Assembly: GCF_029227915.1 (NCBI RefSeq)
Contig: NC_079879.1
Span: 29,642,501-29,706,500 of the forward strand
Length of the DNA stretch: 64,000 nucleotides
Direction: 5' to 3'
From: Hydractinia symbiolongicarpus
Lineage: Eukaryota > Cnidaria > Hydrozoa > Anthoathecata > Hydractiniidae
The notes under the pieces are model-generated. The model ran no database searches and was not told the DNA's origin. It was given only the letters and a program-made list of their open reading frames with translations. Made by a program: the position numbers and the translations under genes. Shown piece by piece: positions 1 to 13,083 of the stretch (position 1 is the stretch's first letter; each line of letters opens with the position of its first letter).

Positions 1-2434
1 TCCAGAAATTAAGGGAAATCGCAGGTTTTCGTTTGCCGGCGATTAAACTTCTTTTATTCAGCGTCTCATCAAAAATGAAAACATTTTTAAAAACTACAAG
101 TCTCATGCATTTTAGTGGTGAAAAAATAATTTAAAAAATCGTTGGGGAAATGAGTTTACTCCCTGGGTACTTTCTTTGTAAACTTTTGACTATACGGGCC
201 AAGCCGGGATTTACGGGAAATCGCGGGTTTACGTTTGCCGGCGATTAAACTTCTTTTATTCAGCGTCTCATCAAAAATGAAAACATTTTTAAAAACTACA
301 AGTCTCATGCGTTTTAGTGGTGAAAAAATAATTTAAAAAATCGTTCTGGAAATGAGTTTACTCCCTGGGTACTTTCTTTGTATACATTCGACTATACGGG
401 CCAAGCCCGGGATTTACGGGAAATCGCGGGTTTTCGTTTGCCGGCGATTAAACCTCTTTCATTAAGCGTCTCATCAAAAATGAAAACATTTTTAAAAACT
501 ACAAGTCTTATGCGTTTTAGTGGTGAAAAAATAATTTAAAAAATCGTTCGGGAAATGAGTTTACTCCCTGGGTACTTTCTTTGTATACTTTTGACTATAC
601 GGGCCGAGACCGGGATTTACGGGAAATCGCAGGTTTTCGTTTGCCGGCGATTAAACCACTTTCATAAGGCGTCTCATCAAAAATAAAAACATTTCTGAAA
701 ACTACAAGTCTCATGCGTTTTAGTGGTGAAAAAATAATTTAAAAATTCGTTCGGGAAATGAGTTTACTCACTGGGTACTTTCCTTGTATACTTTTAACTA
801 TACGGGCCGAGTCCGGGATTTACGGGAAATCGCGAGTTTTCGTTTGCCGGCGATTAAACATCTTTTATTCAGCGTCTCATCAAAAATGAAAACATTTTTA
901 AAAACTACAACTCTCATGGGCTTTAGTGGTGACTTAATAATTTAAAAAATCGTTTGGGAAATAAGTTTACTCCCTGGGTACTTTCTTTGTATACTTTTGA
1001 GTATACGGGCCGAGTCCGGGATTTACGGGAAGTCGCAGGTTTTCGTTTGCCGGCGATTAAAATTCTTTTATTCAGCGTCTCATCAAAAATGAAAACATTT
1101 TTGAAAACTACAAGTCTCATGCGTTTTAGTGGTGAAAAAATGATTTAAAAAATCGTTCGGGAAATGAGTTTACGCACTGGGTACTTTCTTTGTATACTTT
1201 TGACTATACGGGCCGAGTCCAGGATTTACGGGAAATCGCAAGTTTTCGTTTGCCGGCGATTAAACTTCTTTTATTCAGCGTCTCATTAAAAATGAAAACA
1301 TTTTTAAAAACTACAAGTCTCATGCATTTTAGTGGTGAAAAAATAATTTAAAAAATCGTTGGGGAAATGAGTTTACTCCCTGGGTACTTTCTTTGTAAAC
1401 TTTTGACTATACGGGCCAAGCCGGGATTTACGGGAAATCGCGGGTTTACGTTTGCCGGCGATTAAACTTCTTTTATTCAGCGTCTCATCAAAAATGAAAA
1501 CATTTTTAAAAACTACAAGTCTCATGCGTTTTAGTGGTGAAAAAATAATTTAAAAAATCGTTCTGGAAATGAGTTTACTCCCTGGGTACTTTCTTTGTAT
1601 ACATTCGACTATACGGGCCAAGCCCGGGATTTACGGGAAATCGCGGGTTTTCGTTTGCCGGCGATTAAACCTCTTTCATTAAGCGTCTCATCAAAAATGA
1701 AAACATTTTTAAAAACTACAAGTCTTATGCGTTTTAGTGGTGAAAAAATAATTTAAAAAATCGTTCGGGAAATGAGTTTACTCCCTGGGTACTTTCTTTG
1801 TATACTTTTGACTATACGGGCCGAGACCGGGATTTACGGGAAATCGCAGGTTTTCGTTTGCCGGCGATTAAACCACTTTCATAAGGCGTCTCATCAAAAA
1901 TAAAAACATTTCTGAAAACTACAAGTCTCATGCGTTTTAGTGGTGAAAAAATAATTTAAAAATTCGTTCGGGAAATGAGTTTACTCACTGGGTACTTTCC
2001 TTGTATACTTTTAACTATACGGGCCGAGTCCGGGATTTACGGGAAATCGCGAGTTTTCGTTTGCCGGCGATTAAACATCTTTTATTCAGCGTCTCATCAA
2101 AAATGAAAACATTTTTAAAAACTACAACTCTCATGGGCTTTAGTGGTGACTTAATAATTTAAAAAATCGTTTGGGAAATAAGTTTACTCCCTGGGTACTT
2201 TCTTTGTATACTTTTGAGTATACGGGCCGAGTCCGGGATTTACGGGAAGTCGCAGGTTTTCGTTTGCCGGCGATTAAAATTCTTTTATTCAGCGTCTCAT
2301 CAAAAATGAAAACATTTTTGAAAACTACAAGTCTCATGCGTTTTAGTGGTGAAAAAATGATTTAAAAAATCGTTCGGGAAATGAGTTTACGCACTGGGTA
2401 CTTTCTTTGTATACTTTTGACTATACGGGCCGAG
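1..2434 (+). repeat. 6-mer HOR, two 1,217-bp copies
   Basis: Copies 1-1,217 and 1,218-2,434 are nearly identical by eye except for the first 80 bp or so. Shared diagnostic sites include catgcattttag, cgttggggaaatg, ctttgtaaactt, gcgggtttacg, accactttcataagg, and the atgggctttagtggtgactt monomer. Position 2,435 begins a third copy that leaves the pattern after roughly 70 bp, where the monomer carries attaaaaatgaaacattt. A shortened relative lies at 10,537-11,063. Confidence 0.9.
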
Positions 2435-3160
2435 TCCAGGATTTACGGGAAATCGCAAGTTGTCGTTTGCCGGCGATTAAACTTCTTTTATTCAGCGTCT
2501 CATTAAAAATGAAACATTTTTGAAAACTACAAGTCTCATGCGTTTTAGTGGTGAAAAATAATTTAAAAAATCGTTCGGGAAATGAGTTTACTCCCTGGGT
2601 ACTTTCTTTGTATACTTTTGACTATACGGGCCGAGACCGGGATTTACGGGAAATCGCGGATTTTTGGATGCCAGCGATTAAACTTCTTTTATTCAGCGTC
2701 TTATCAAAAATGAAAACATTTTTGAAAACTACAAGTCTCATGCGTTTTAGTGGTGAAAAAATAATTTAAAAAATCGTTCGGGAAATGAGTTTACTCCCTG
2801 GGTACTTTCTTTGTATACTTTTGACTATACGGGTCGAGTCCGGGATTTACGGGAAGTCGCGGGTTTTCGTTTGCCGGCGATTAAACTTCTTTTATTCAGC
2901 GTCTCATCAAAAATGAAAACATTTTTAAAAACTACAAGTCTCATTGGCTTTGGTGGTGAAATAATAATTTAAAAAATCGTTCGGGAAATGAGTTTACACC
3001 CTGGGTACTTTTTTTGTATACTTTTGACTATACGGGCCGAGTCCAGGATTTACGGGAAATCGCAGGTTTTCGTTTGCCGGCGATTAAACCACTTTCATAA
3101 GGCGTCTCATCAAAAATAAAAACATTTCTGAAAACTACAAGTCTCATGCGTTTTAGTGGT
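2435..3160 (+). repeat. Transitional monomers between two HOR blocks
   Basis: About 3.6 monomers that belong to neither flanking HOR. They include a monomer with ggatttttggatgccagcg and cagcgtcttatc at about 2,657-2,705, then a catt-ggctttggtgg type, then an accactttcataagg type. The same order is found at about 11,064-11,640, so the segment was duplicated with the left HOR. Nothing other than satellite is present. Confidence 0.8.
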
Positions 3161-6100
3161 GAAAAGATAATTTAAAAAATCGTTTTGGAAATGGGTTTAC
3201 TCACAGGGTACTTTCTTTGTATACTTTTGACTATACGGGCCGAGTCCGGGATTTACGGGAAATCGCAGGTTTTCGTTTGCCGGCGATTAAACTTCTTATA
3301 TTCAGCGTCTCATCAAAAATGAAAACATATCTGAAAACTACAAGTCTCATGCGTTTTAGTGGTGAAAAAATAATTTAAAAATTCGTTCGGGAAATGAGTT
3401 TACTCACTGGGTACTTTCTTTGTATACTTTTGACTATACGGGCCGAGTCCAGGATTTACGGGAAATCGCAGGTTTTCGTTTGCCGGCGATTAAACTTCTT
3501 TTATTCAGCGTCTCATTAAAAATGAAACATTTTTGAAAACTACAAGTCTCATGCGTTTTAGTGGTGAAAAATAATTTAAAAAATCGTTCGGGAAATGAGT
3601 TTACTCCCTGGGTACTTTCTTTGTATACTTTTGACTATACGGGCCGAGTCCAGGATTTACGGGAAATCGCAGGTTTTCGTTTGCCGGCGATTAAACTTCT
3701 TTTATTCAGCGTCTCATCAAAAATGAAAACATTTTTAAAAACTACAAGTCTTATGCGTTTTAGTGGTGAAAAAATAATTTAAAAAATCTTTCCGGAAATG
3801 AGTTTACTCACAGGGTACTTTCTTTGTATACATTCGACTATACGGGCCAAGCCCGGGATTTACGGGAAATCGCAGGTTTTCGTTTGCCGGCGATTAAACC
3901 TCTTTCATTAAGTGTCTCATCAAAAATGAAAACATTTTTGAAAACTACAAGTCTCATGCGTTTTAGTGGTGAAAAGATAATTTAAAAAATCGTTTTGGAA
4001 ATGGGTTTACTCACAGGGTACTTTCTTTGTATACTTTTGACTATACGGGCCGAGTCCGGGATTTACGGGAAATCGCAGGTTTTCGTTTGCCGGCGATTAA
4101 ACTTCTTATATTCAGCGTCTCATCAAAAATGAAAACATATCTGAAAACTACAAGTCTCATGCGTTTTAGTGGTGAAAAAATAATTTAAAAATTCGTTCGG
4201 GAAATGAGTTTACTCACTGGGTACTTTCTTTGTATACTTTTGACTATACGGGCCGAGTCCAGGATTTACGGGAAATCGCAGGTTTTCGTTTGCCGGCGAT
4301 TAAACTTCTTTTATTCAGCGTCTCATTAAAAATGAAACATTTTTGAAAACTACAAGTCTCATGCGTTTTAGTGGTGAAAAATAATTTAAAAAATCGTTCG
4401 GGAAATGAGTTTACTCCCTGGGTACTTTCTTTGTAAACTTTTGACTATACGGGCCAAGCCGGGATTTACGGGAAATCGCGGGTTTTCGTTTGCCGGCGAT
4501 TAAACTTCTTTTATTCAGCGTCTCATCAAAAATGAAAACATTTTTAAAAACTACAAGTCTTATGCGTTTTAGAGGTGAAAAAATAACTTAAAAAATCGTT
4601 CTGGAAATGAGTTTACTCCCTGGGTACTTTCTTTGTATACTTTTGACTATACGGGCCGAGTCCGGGATTTACGGGAAATCGCAGGTTTTCGTTTGCCGGC
4701 GATTAAACTTCTTTTATTCAGCGTCTCATCAAAAATAAAAACATTTTTGAAAACTACAAGTCCATGCGTTTTAGTGGTGAAAAAATAATTTAAAAAATCG
4801 TTCGGGAAATGAGTTTACTCCCTGGGTACTTTCTTTGTATACTTTTGACTATGCGGGCCAAGCCCGGGATTTACGGGAAATCGCGGGTTTTCGTTTGCCG
4901 GCGATTAAACTTCTTTTATTCAGCGTCTCATCAAAAATGAAAACATTTTTAAAAACTACAAGTCTTATGCGTTTTAGTGGTGAAAAAATAATTTAAAAAA
5001 TCTTTCCGGAAATGAGTTTACTCACAGGGTACTTTCTTTGTATACATTCGACTATACGGGCCAAGCCCGGGATTTACGGGAAATCGCAGGTTTTCGTTTG
5101 CCGGCGATTAAACCTCTTTCATTAAGTGTCTCATCAAAAATGAAAACATTTTTGAAAACTACAAGTCTCATGCGTTTTAGTGGTGAAAAGATAATTTAAA
5201 AAATCGTTTTGGAAATGGGTTTACTCACAGGGTACTTTCTTTGTATACTTTTGACTATACGGGCCGAGTCCGGGATTTACGGGAAATCGCAGGTTTTCGT
5301 TTGCCGGCGATTAAACTTCTTATATTCAGCGTCTCATCAAAAATGAAAACATATCTGAAAACTACAAGTCTCATGCGTTTTAGTGGTGAAAAAATAATTT
5401 AAAAATTCGTTCGGGAAATGAGTTTACTCACTGGGTACTTTCTTTGTATACTTTTGACTATACGGGCCGAGTCCAGGATTTACGGGAAATCGCAGGTTTT
5501 CGTTTGCCGGCGATTAAACTTCTTTTATTCAGCGTCTCATTAAAAATGAAACATTTTTGAAAACTACAAGTCTCATGCGTTTTAGTGGTGAAAAATAATT
5601 TAAAAAATCGTTCGGGAAATGAGTTTACTCCCTGGGTACTTTCTTTGTAAACTTTTAACTATACGGGCCAAGCCGGGATTTACGGGAAATCGCGGGTTTT
5701 CGTTTGCCGGCGATTAAACTTCTTTTATTCAGCGTCTCATCAAAAATGAAAACATTTTTAAAAACTACAAGTCTTATGCGTTTTAGAGGTGAAAAAATAA
5801 CTTAAAAAATCGTTCTGGAAATGAGTTTACTCCCTGGGTACTTTCTTTGTATACTTTTGACTATACGGGCCGAGTCCGGGATTTACGGGAAATCGCAGGT
5901 TTTCGTTTGCCGGCGATTAAACTTCTTTTATTCAGCGTCTCATCAAAAATAAAAACATTTTTTAAAACTACAAGTCCATGCGTTTTAGTGGTGAAAAAAT
6001 AATTTAAAAAATCGTTCGGGAAATGAGTTTACTCCCTGGGTACTTTCTTTGTATACTTTTGACTATGCGGGCCAAGCCCGGGATTTACGGGAAATCGCGG

Positions 6101-6398
6101 GTTTTCGTTTGCCGGCGATTAAACTTCTTTTATTCAGCGTCTCATCAAAAATAAAAACATTTTTAAAAACTACAAGCCTTATGCGTTTTAGTGGTGAAAA
6201 AATAATTTAAAAAATCTTTCTGGAAATGAGTTTACTCACAGGGTACTTTCTTTGTATACATTCGACTATACGGGCCAAGCCCGGGATTTACGGGGAATCG
6301 CGGGTTTTCGTTTGCCGGCGATTAAATCTCTTTCATTAAGCGTCTCATCAAAAATGAAAACATTTTTGAAAACTACAAGTCTCAAGCGTTTTAGTGGT
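3161..6398 (+). repeat. 6-mer HOR, two 1,214-bp copies plus a 4-mer derivative
   Basis: Copies start at gaaaagataattt, positions 3,971 and 5,185, and the second ends at 6,398. Markers in order are cgttttggaaatggg, cttcttatattc, acatatctg, attaaaaatgaaac, ctttgtaaact, ttagaggtg, gtccatgcg, tatgcgggccaag and atctttc(c/t)gg. The preceding 3,161-3,970 unit (810 bp) has the same ends but lacks two internal monomers. A later copy starts at 8,227, about 15 monomers downstream of 5,185. Confidence 0.88.
4854..4866 (+). repeat. GC hairpin within monomer (5-bp stem, 3-nt loop)
   Basis: CGGGC, CAA, GCCCG: a perfect 5-bp stem with a 3-nt loop at phases 58-70, shown in one monomer. The other major monomer type reads CGGGC, CGA, GTCCG, which in RNA would keep all five pairs through one G-U wobble. 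The loop triplet differs between types (CAA, CGA, CTA, CCA, TTA, CGT, CGC). Some types do break the stem, such as cgagaccg. It may be coincidence in GC-rich sequence. Confidence 0.5.
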
Positions 6399-8226
6399 GA
6401 AAAGATAACTTAAAAAATCGTTTTGGAAAAGAGTTTACTCACAGGGTACTTTCTTTGTATACATTCGAATATACGGGCCTAGCCCGGGATTTACGGGAAA
6501 TCGCGGGTTTTCGTTTGCCGGCGATTAAACCACTTTCATTAAGCGTCTCATCAAAAATGAAAACATTTCAAAAAACTACAAGTCTCATGCGTTTTAGTGG
6601 TGAAAAAATAATTTGAAAATTCGTTCGGAAAATAAGTTTACTCACTGGGTACTTTCCATGTATACTTTTGACTATACGGGCCGAGTCCGGGATTTACGGG
6701 AAATCGCAGGTTTTCGTTTGCCTCCGATTAAACTCCTTTTTTTAATCAGCGTCTCATCAAAAATGAAAACATTTTTGAAAACTACAAGTCTTATGCGTTT
6801 TAGTGGTGAAAAAATAATTTAAAAATTCGTTCGGGAAATGAGTTTACTCACTGGGTTCTTTCCTTGTATACTTTTGACTATACGGGCCGAGTCCGAGATT
6901 TACGGGAAATCGCGGGTTTTCGTTTGCCAGTGATTAAACTTCTTTTATTCAGCGTCTCATCAAAAATGAAAATATTTTTAAAAACTACAAGTCTCATGGG
7001 CTTTAGTGGTGAAATAATAATTTAAAAAATCGTTTGGGAAATGAGTTTACTCCCTGGGTACTTTCTTTGTATACTTTTGACTATACGGGCCGAGTCCAGG
7101 ATTTAAGGGAAATCGCAGGTTTTCGTTTGCCGGCGATTAAACTTCTTTCATTTAGCGTGTCATCAAAAATGAAAACATTTTTAAAAACTACAACTCTCAT
7201 GGGCTTTAGTGGTGACTTAATAATTTAAAAAATCGTTTTGGAAATGAGTTTACTCCCTGGGTACTTTCTTTGTATACTTTTGAGTATACGGGCCGAGTCC
7301 GGGATTTACGGGAAGTCGCAGGTTTTCGTTTGCCGGCGCCTAAACTTCTTTTATTCAGCGTCTCATCAAAAATGAAAACATTTTTGAAAACTACAAGTCT
7401 CATGCGTTTTAGTGGTGAAAAAATAATTTAAAAAATCGTTCGGGAAATGCGTTTACACCCTGGGTACTTTCTTTGTATACTTTTGACTATACGGGCCGAG
7501 TCCGGGATTTACGGGAAATCGCAGGTTTTCGTTTGCCGGCGATTAAACTTCTTATATTCAGCGTCTCATCAAAAATGAAAACATATCTGAAAACTACAAG
7601 TCTCATGCGTTTTAGTGGTGAAAAAATAATTTAAAAATTCGTTCGGGAAATGAGTTTACGCACTGGGTACTTTCTTTGTATACTTTTGACTATACGGGCC
7701 GAGTCCAGGATTTACGGGAAATCGCAGGTTTTCGTTTGCCGGCGATTAAACTTCTTTTATTCAGCGTCTCATTAAAAATGAAACATTTTTGAAAACTACA
7801 AGTCTCATGCGTTTTAGTGGTGAAAAATAGTTTAAAAAATCGTTCGGGAAATGAGTTTACTCCCTGGGTACTTTCTTTGTATACTTTTGACTATGCGGGC
7901 CAAGCCCGGGATTTACGGGAAATCGCGGGTTTTCGTTTGCCGGCGATTAAACTTCTTTTATTCAGCGTCTCATCAAAAATGAAAACATTTTTAAAAACTA
8001 CAAGTCTTATGCGTTTTAGTGGTGAAAAAATAATTTAAAAAATCTTTCTGGAAATGAGTTTACTCACAGGGTACTTTCTTTGTATACATTCGACTATACG
8101 GGCCAAGCCCGGGATTCACGGGAAATCGCAGGTTTTCGTTTGCCGGCGATTAAACCTCTTTCATTAAGTGTCTCATCAAAAATGAAAACATTTTTGAAAA
8201 CTACAAGTCTCATGCGTTTTAGTGGT
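6399..8226 (+). repeat. Mixed monomers, no local HOR
   Basis: About nine monomers. The first part (6,399 to about 6,800) has tctcaagcg, gaatatacgggccta, acatttcaaaaaac, aataatttgaaaattcg and an extra-T monomer (actcctttttttaatc). It is repeated almost unchanged at 13,084 (offset 6,685) and at 51,966. The later part returns to types of the 1,217-bp and 1,214-bp HORs. It contains only satellite. Confidence 0.8.
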
Positions 8227-9440
8227 GAAAAGATAATTTAAAAAATCGTTTTGGAAATGGGTTTACTCACAGGGTACTTTCTTTGTATACTTTTGACTAT
8301 ACGGGCCGAGTCCGGGATTTACGGGAAATCGCAGGTTTTCGTTTGCCGGCGATTAAACTTCTTATATTCAGCGTCTCATCAAAAATGAAAACATATCTGA
8401 AAACTACAAGTCTCATGCGTTTTAGTGGTGAAAAAATAATTTAAAAATTCGTTCGGGAAATGAGTTTACTCACTGGGTACTTTCTTTGTATACTTTTGAC
8501 TATACGGGCCGAGTCCAGGATTTACGGGAAATCGCAGGTTTTCGTTTGCCGGCGATTAAACTTCTTTTATTCAGCGTCTCATTAAAAATGAAACATTTTT
8601 GAAAACTACAAGTCTCATGCGTTTTAGTGGTGAAAAATAATTTAAAAAATCGTTCGGGAAATGAGTTTACTCCCTGGGTACTTTCTTTGTAAACTTTTGA
8701 CTATACGGGCCAAGCCGGGATTTACGGGAAATCGCGGGTTTTCTTTTGCCGGCGATTAAACTTCTTTTATTCAGCGTCTCATCAAAAATGAAAACATTTT
8801 TAAAAACTACAAGTCTTATGCGTTTTAGTGGTGAAAAAATAACTTAAAAAATCGTTCTGGAAATGAGTTTACTCCCTGGGTACTTTCTTTGTATACTTTT
8901 GACTATACGGGCCGAGTCCGGGATTTACGGGAAATCGCAGGTTTTCGTTTGCCGGCGATTAAACTTCTTTTATTCAGCGTCTCATCAAAAATAAAAACAT
9001 TTTTTAAAACTACAAGTCCATGCGTTTTAGTGGTGAAAAAATAATTTAAAAAATCGTTCGGGAAATGAGTTTACTCCCTGGGTACTTTCTTTGTATACTT
9101 TTGACTATGCGGGCCAAGCCCGGGATTTACGGGAAATCGCGGGTTTTCGTTTGCCGGCGATTAAACTTCTTTTATTCAGCGTCTCATCAAAAATAAAAAC
9201 ATTTTTAAAAACTACAAGCCTTATGCGTTTTAGTGGTGAAAAAATAATTTAAAAAATCTTTCTGGAAATGAGTTTACTCACAGGGTACTTTTTTTGTATA
9301 CATTTGACTATACGGGCCGAGTCCGGGATTTACGGGAAATCGCAGGTTTTCGTTTGGCGGCGATTAAACTTCTTTTATTTAGCGTCTCATCAAAAATAAA
9401 AACATTTTTGAAAACTACGAGTCCATGCGTTTTAGTGGTG
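8227..9440 (+). repeat. Displaced copy of the 1,214-bp 6-mer
   Basis: Starts at gaaaagataattt (8,227) and follows the marker order of 3,971 and 5,185: cgttttggaaatggg, cttatattc, acatatctg, attaaaaatgaaac, gtaaact, gtccatgcg, tatgcgggccaag, agccttatg. It shares the agccttatg variant with the 5,185 copy but not with 3,971, so it is closer to the former. The right edge is approximate. Confidence 0.8.
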
Positions 9441-10536
9441 AAAAAATAATTTAAAAAATCTTTCTGGAAATGAGTTTACTCACAGGGTACTTTCTTTTTA
9501 TACATTCGACTATACGGGCCAAGCCCGGGATTTACGGGAAATCGCGGGTTTTCGTTTGCCAGCGATTAAACCTCTTTCATTAAGTGTCTCATCAAAAATG
9601 AAAACATTTTTGAAAACTACAAGTCTCATGCGTTTTAGTGGTGAAAAAAAAATTTAAAAAATCGTTCGGGAAATGAGTTTACACCCTGGGTACTTTCTTT
9701 GTAACTTTTGACTATACGGGCCGAGTCCAGGATTTAAGGGAAATCGCAGGTTTTCGTTTGCCGGCGATTAAACTTCTTTTATTCAGCGTCTCATCAAAAA
9801 TGAAAACATTTTTGAAAACTACAAGTCTCATGCGTTTTAGTGGTGAAAAAATAATTTAAAAATTCGTTCGGGAAATGAGTTTACTCACTGGGTTCTTTCC
9901 TTGTATACTTTTGACTATACGGGCCGAGTCCGGGATTTACGGGAAATCGCGGGTTTTCGTTTGCAGGCGATTAAACTTCTTTTATTCAGCGTCTCATCAA
10001 AAATGAAACCATTTTTAAAAACTACAAGTCTCATGGGCTTTAGTGGTGAAATAATAATTTAAAAAATCGTTTGGGAAATGAGTTTACTCCCTGGGTACTT
10101 TCTTTGTATACTTTTGACTATACGGGCCGAGTCCGGTATTTACGGGAAATCGCAGGATTTCGTTTGCCGGCGATTAAACTTCTTTCATTAAGCGTCTCAT
10201 CAAAAATGAAAACATTTTTGAAAACTACAAGTCTCATGCGTTTTAGTGGTGAAAAAAAAATTTAAAAAATCGTTCGGGAAATGAGTTTACTCCCTGGGTA
10301 CTTTCTTTGTATACTTTTGACTATACGGGCCGAGTCCGGGATTTACGGGAAATCGCGGATTTTCGTTTGCCGGCGATTAAACTTCTTTTATTCAGCGTCC
10401 CATCAAGTATGAAAACATTTTTGAAAACTACAAGTCTCATGCGTTTAGTGGTAAAAAAGTAATATAAAAAATCGTTCGGGAAATGAGTTTACTCCCTGGG
10501 TACTTTCTTTGTATACTTTCGACTATACGGGCCGGG
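9441..10536 (+). repeat. Mixed monomers, no local HOR
   Basis: About 5.4 monomers of several types. One has ctttgtaacttt (a 2-bp loss from gtatac, near 9,702), one has tttgcaggcg with atgaaaccattt (about 9,960-10,010), and one has cgtcccatcaagtatg (about 10,395). The gtaact, then gcaggcg, then catgggct order is the same as at about 20,205-20,550, 61,765-62,110 and, inverted, 47,415-47,090. Only satellite is present. Confidence 0.75.
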
Positions 10537-13083
10537 TCCAGGAATTAAGGGAAATCGCAGGTTTTCGTTTGCCGGCAATTAAACTTCTTTTATTCAGCGT
10601 CTCATCAAAAATGAAAACATTTTTGAAAACTACAAGTCTCATGCATTTTAGTGGTGAAAAAATAATTTAAAAAATCGTTGGGGAAATGAGTTTACTCCCT
10701 GGGTACTTTCTTTGTAAACTTTTGACTATACGGGCCAAGCCGGGATTTACGGGAAATCGCGCGTTTACGTTTGCCGGCGATTAAACTTCTTTTATTCAGC
10801 GTCTCATCAAAAATGAAAACATTTTTAAAAACTACAAGTCTCATGCGTTTTAGTGGTGAAAAAATAATTTAAAAAATCGTTCTGGAAATGAGTTTACTCC
10901 CTGGGTACTTTCTTTGTATACATTCGACTATACGGGCCAAGCGCGGGATTTACGGGAAATCGCGGGTTTTCGTTTGCCGGCGAATAAACCTCTTTCATTA
11001 AGCGTCTCATCAAAAATGAAAACATTTTTAAAAACTACAAGTCTTATGCGTTTTAGTGGTGAAAATAATTTAAAAAATCGTTCGGGAAATGAGTTTACTC
11101 CCTGGGTACTTTTTTTGTATACTTTTGACTATACGGGCCGAGACCGGGATTTACGGGAAATCGCGGATTTTTGTATGCCAGCGATTAAACTTCTTTTATT
11201 CAGCGTCTTATCAAAAATGAAAACATTTTTGAAAACTACAAGTCTCATGCGTTTTAGTGGTGAAAAAATAATTTAAAAAATCGTTCGGGAAATGAGTTTA
11301 CTCCCTGGGTACTTTCTTTGTATACTTTTGACTATACGGGCCGAGTCCGGGATTTACGGGAAGTCGCGGGTTTTCGTTTGCCGGCGATTAAACTTCTTTT
11401 ATTCAGCGTCTCATCAAAAATGAAAACATTTTTAAAAACTACAAGTCTCATGGACTTTGGTGGTGAAATAATAATTTAAAAAATCGTTCGGGAAATGAGT
11501 TTACACCCTGGGTACTTTCTTTGTATACTTTTGACTATACAGGCCGAGTCCAGGATTTACGGGAAATCGCAGGTTTTCGTTTGCCGGCGATTAAACCACT
11601 TTCATAAGGCGTCTCATCAAAAATAAAAACATTTCTGAAAACTACAAGTCTCATGCGTTTTAGTGGTGAAAAAATAATTTAAAAATTCGTTCGGGAAATG
11701 AGTTTACTCACTGGGTACTTTCCTTGTATACTTTTAACTATACGGGCCGAGTCCGGGATTTACGGGAAATCGCGAGTTTTCGTTTGCCGGCGATTAAACA
11801 TCTTTTATTCAGCGTCTCATCAAAAATGAAAACATTTTTGAAAACTACAAGTCTCATGCGTTTTAGTGGTGAAAAAATAATTTAAATAATCGTTCGGGAA
11901 ATGCGTTTACACCCTGGGTACTTTCTTTGTATACTTTTGACTATACGGGCCGAGTCCGGGATTTACGGGAAATCGCAGGTTTTCGTTTGCCGGCGATTAA
12001 ACTTCTTATATTCAGCGTCTCATCAAAAATGAAAACATATCTGAAAACTACAAGTCTCATGCGTTTTAGTGGTGAAAAAATAATTTAAAAATTCGTTCGG
12101 GAAATGAGTTTACTCACTGGGTACTTTCTTTGTATACTTTTGACTATACGGGCCGAGTCCAGGATTTACGGGAAATATCAGGTTTTCGTTTGCCGGCGAT
12201 TAAACTTCTTTTATTCAGCGTCTCATTAAAAATGAAACATTTTTGAAAACTACAAGTCTCATGCGTTTTAGTGGTGAAAAATAATCTAAAAAATCGTTCG
12301 GGAAATGAGTTTACTCCCTGGGTACTTTCTTTGTAAACTTTTGACTATACGGGCCAAGCCGGGATTTACGGGAAATCGCGGGTTTTCGTTTGCCGGCGAT
12401 TAAACTTCTTTTATTCAGCGTCTCATCAAAAATGAAAACATTTTTAAAAACTACAAGTCTTATGCGTTTTAGTGGTGAAAAAATAACTTAAAAAATCGTT
12501 CTGGAAATGAGTTTACTCCCTGGGTACTTTCTTTGTATACTTTTGACTATACGGGCCGAGTCCGGGATTTACGGGAAATCGCAGGTTTCCGATTGCCGGC
12601 GATTAAACTTCTTTTATTCAGCGTCTCATCAAAAATAAAAACATTTTTTAAAACTACAAGTCCATGCGTTTTAGTGGTGAAAAAATAATTTAAAAAATCG
12701 TTCGGGAAATGAGTTTACTCCCTGGGTACTTTCTTTGTATACTTTTGACTATGCGGGCCAAGCCCGGGATTTACGGGAAATCGCGGGTTTTCGTTTGCCG
12801 GCGATTAAACTTCTTTTATTCAGCGTCTCATCAAAAATAAAAACATTTTTAAAAACTACAAGCCTTATGCGTTTTAGTGGTGAAAAAATAATTTAAAAAA
12901 TCTTTCTGGAAATGAGTTTACTCACAGGGTACTTTCTTTGTATACATTCGACTATACGGACCAACCCGGGATTTACGGGGAATCCCGGGTTTTCGTTTGC
13001 CGGCGATTAAACCTCTTTCATTAAGCGTCTCATCAAAAATGAAAACATTTTTGAAAACTACAAGTCTCAAGCGTTTTAGTGGT
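10537..13083 (+). repeat. Patchwork of earlier HOR types
   Basis: Reads as pieces of upstream HORs joined by unequal exchange. The stretch 10,537-11,063 matches 1-528, 11,064 to about 11,640 matches 2,548-3,130, about 11,660-11,860 matches the 740-860 monomer, and 11,870-12,980 follows the 7,430-plus and 8,300-9,280 order. Monomer phase is kept across the joins, as expected for homologous unequal crossover. It contains only satellite. Confidence 0.75.
11280..11482 (+). repeat. Example satellite monomer (203 bp)
   Basis: A full-length monomer given as a reference copy. It starts at atcgttcggg and ends in the A-rich tail before the next atcgttcggg. It differs from my consensus at a handful of sites, such as gaagtcgcggg for gaaatcgcggg and atggactttggtgg for atgcgttttagtgg. 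The consensus holds 35 C, 42 G and 13 CpG, about 1.8 times the CpG number expected from base composition by hand count. The 203-bp length is close to a nucleosome repeat length, as in many centromeric satellites; any link to nucleosome phasing is inference. Confidence 0.9.

Noticed and set aside
10914-11276. A 120-codon frame spanning two monomers, and a similar one at 31,447-31,809 on the minus strand.
   Set aside because: Fusion results from an indel in the A-rich tail that restores frame between neighbours. There is no promoter, ribosome-binding or splice context and no known domain.
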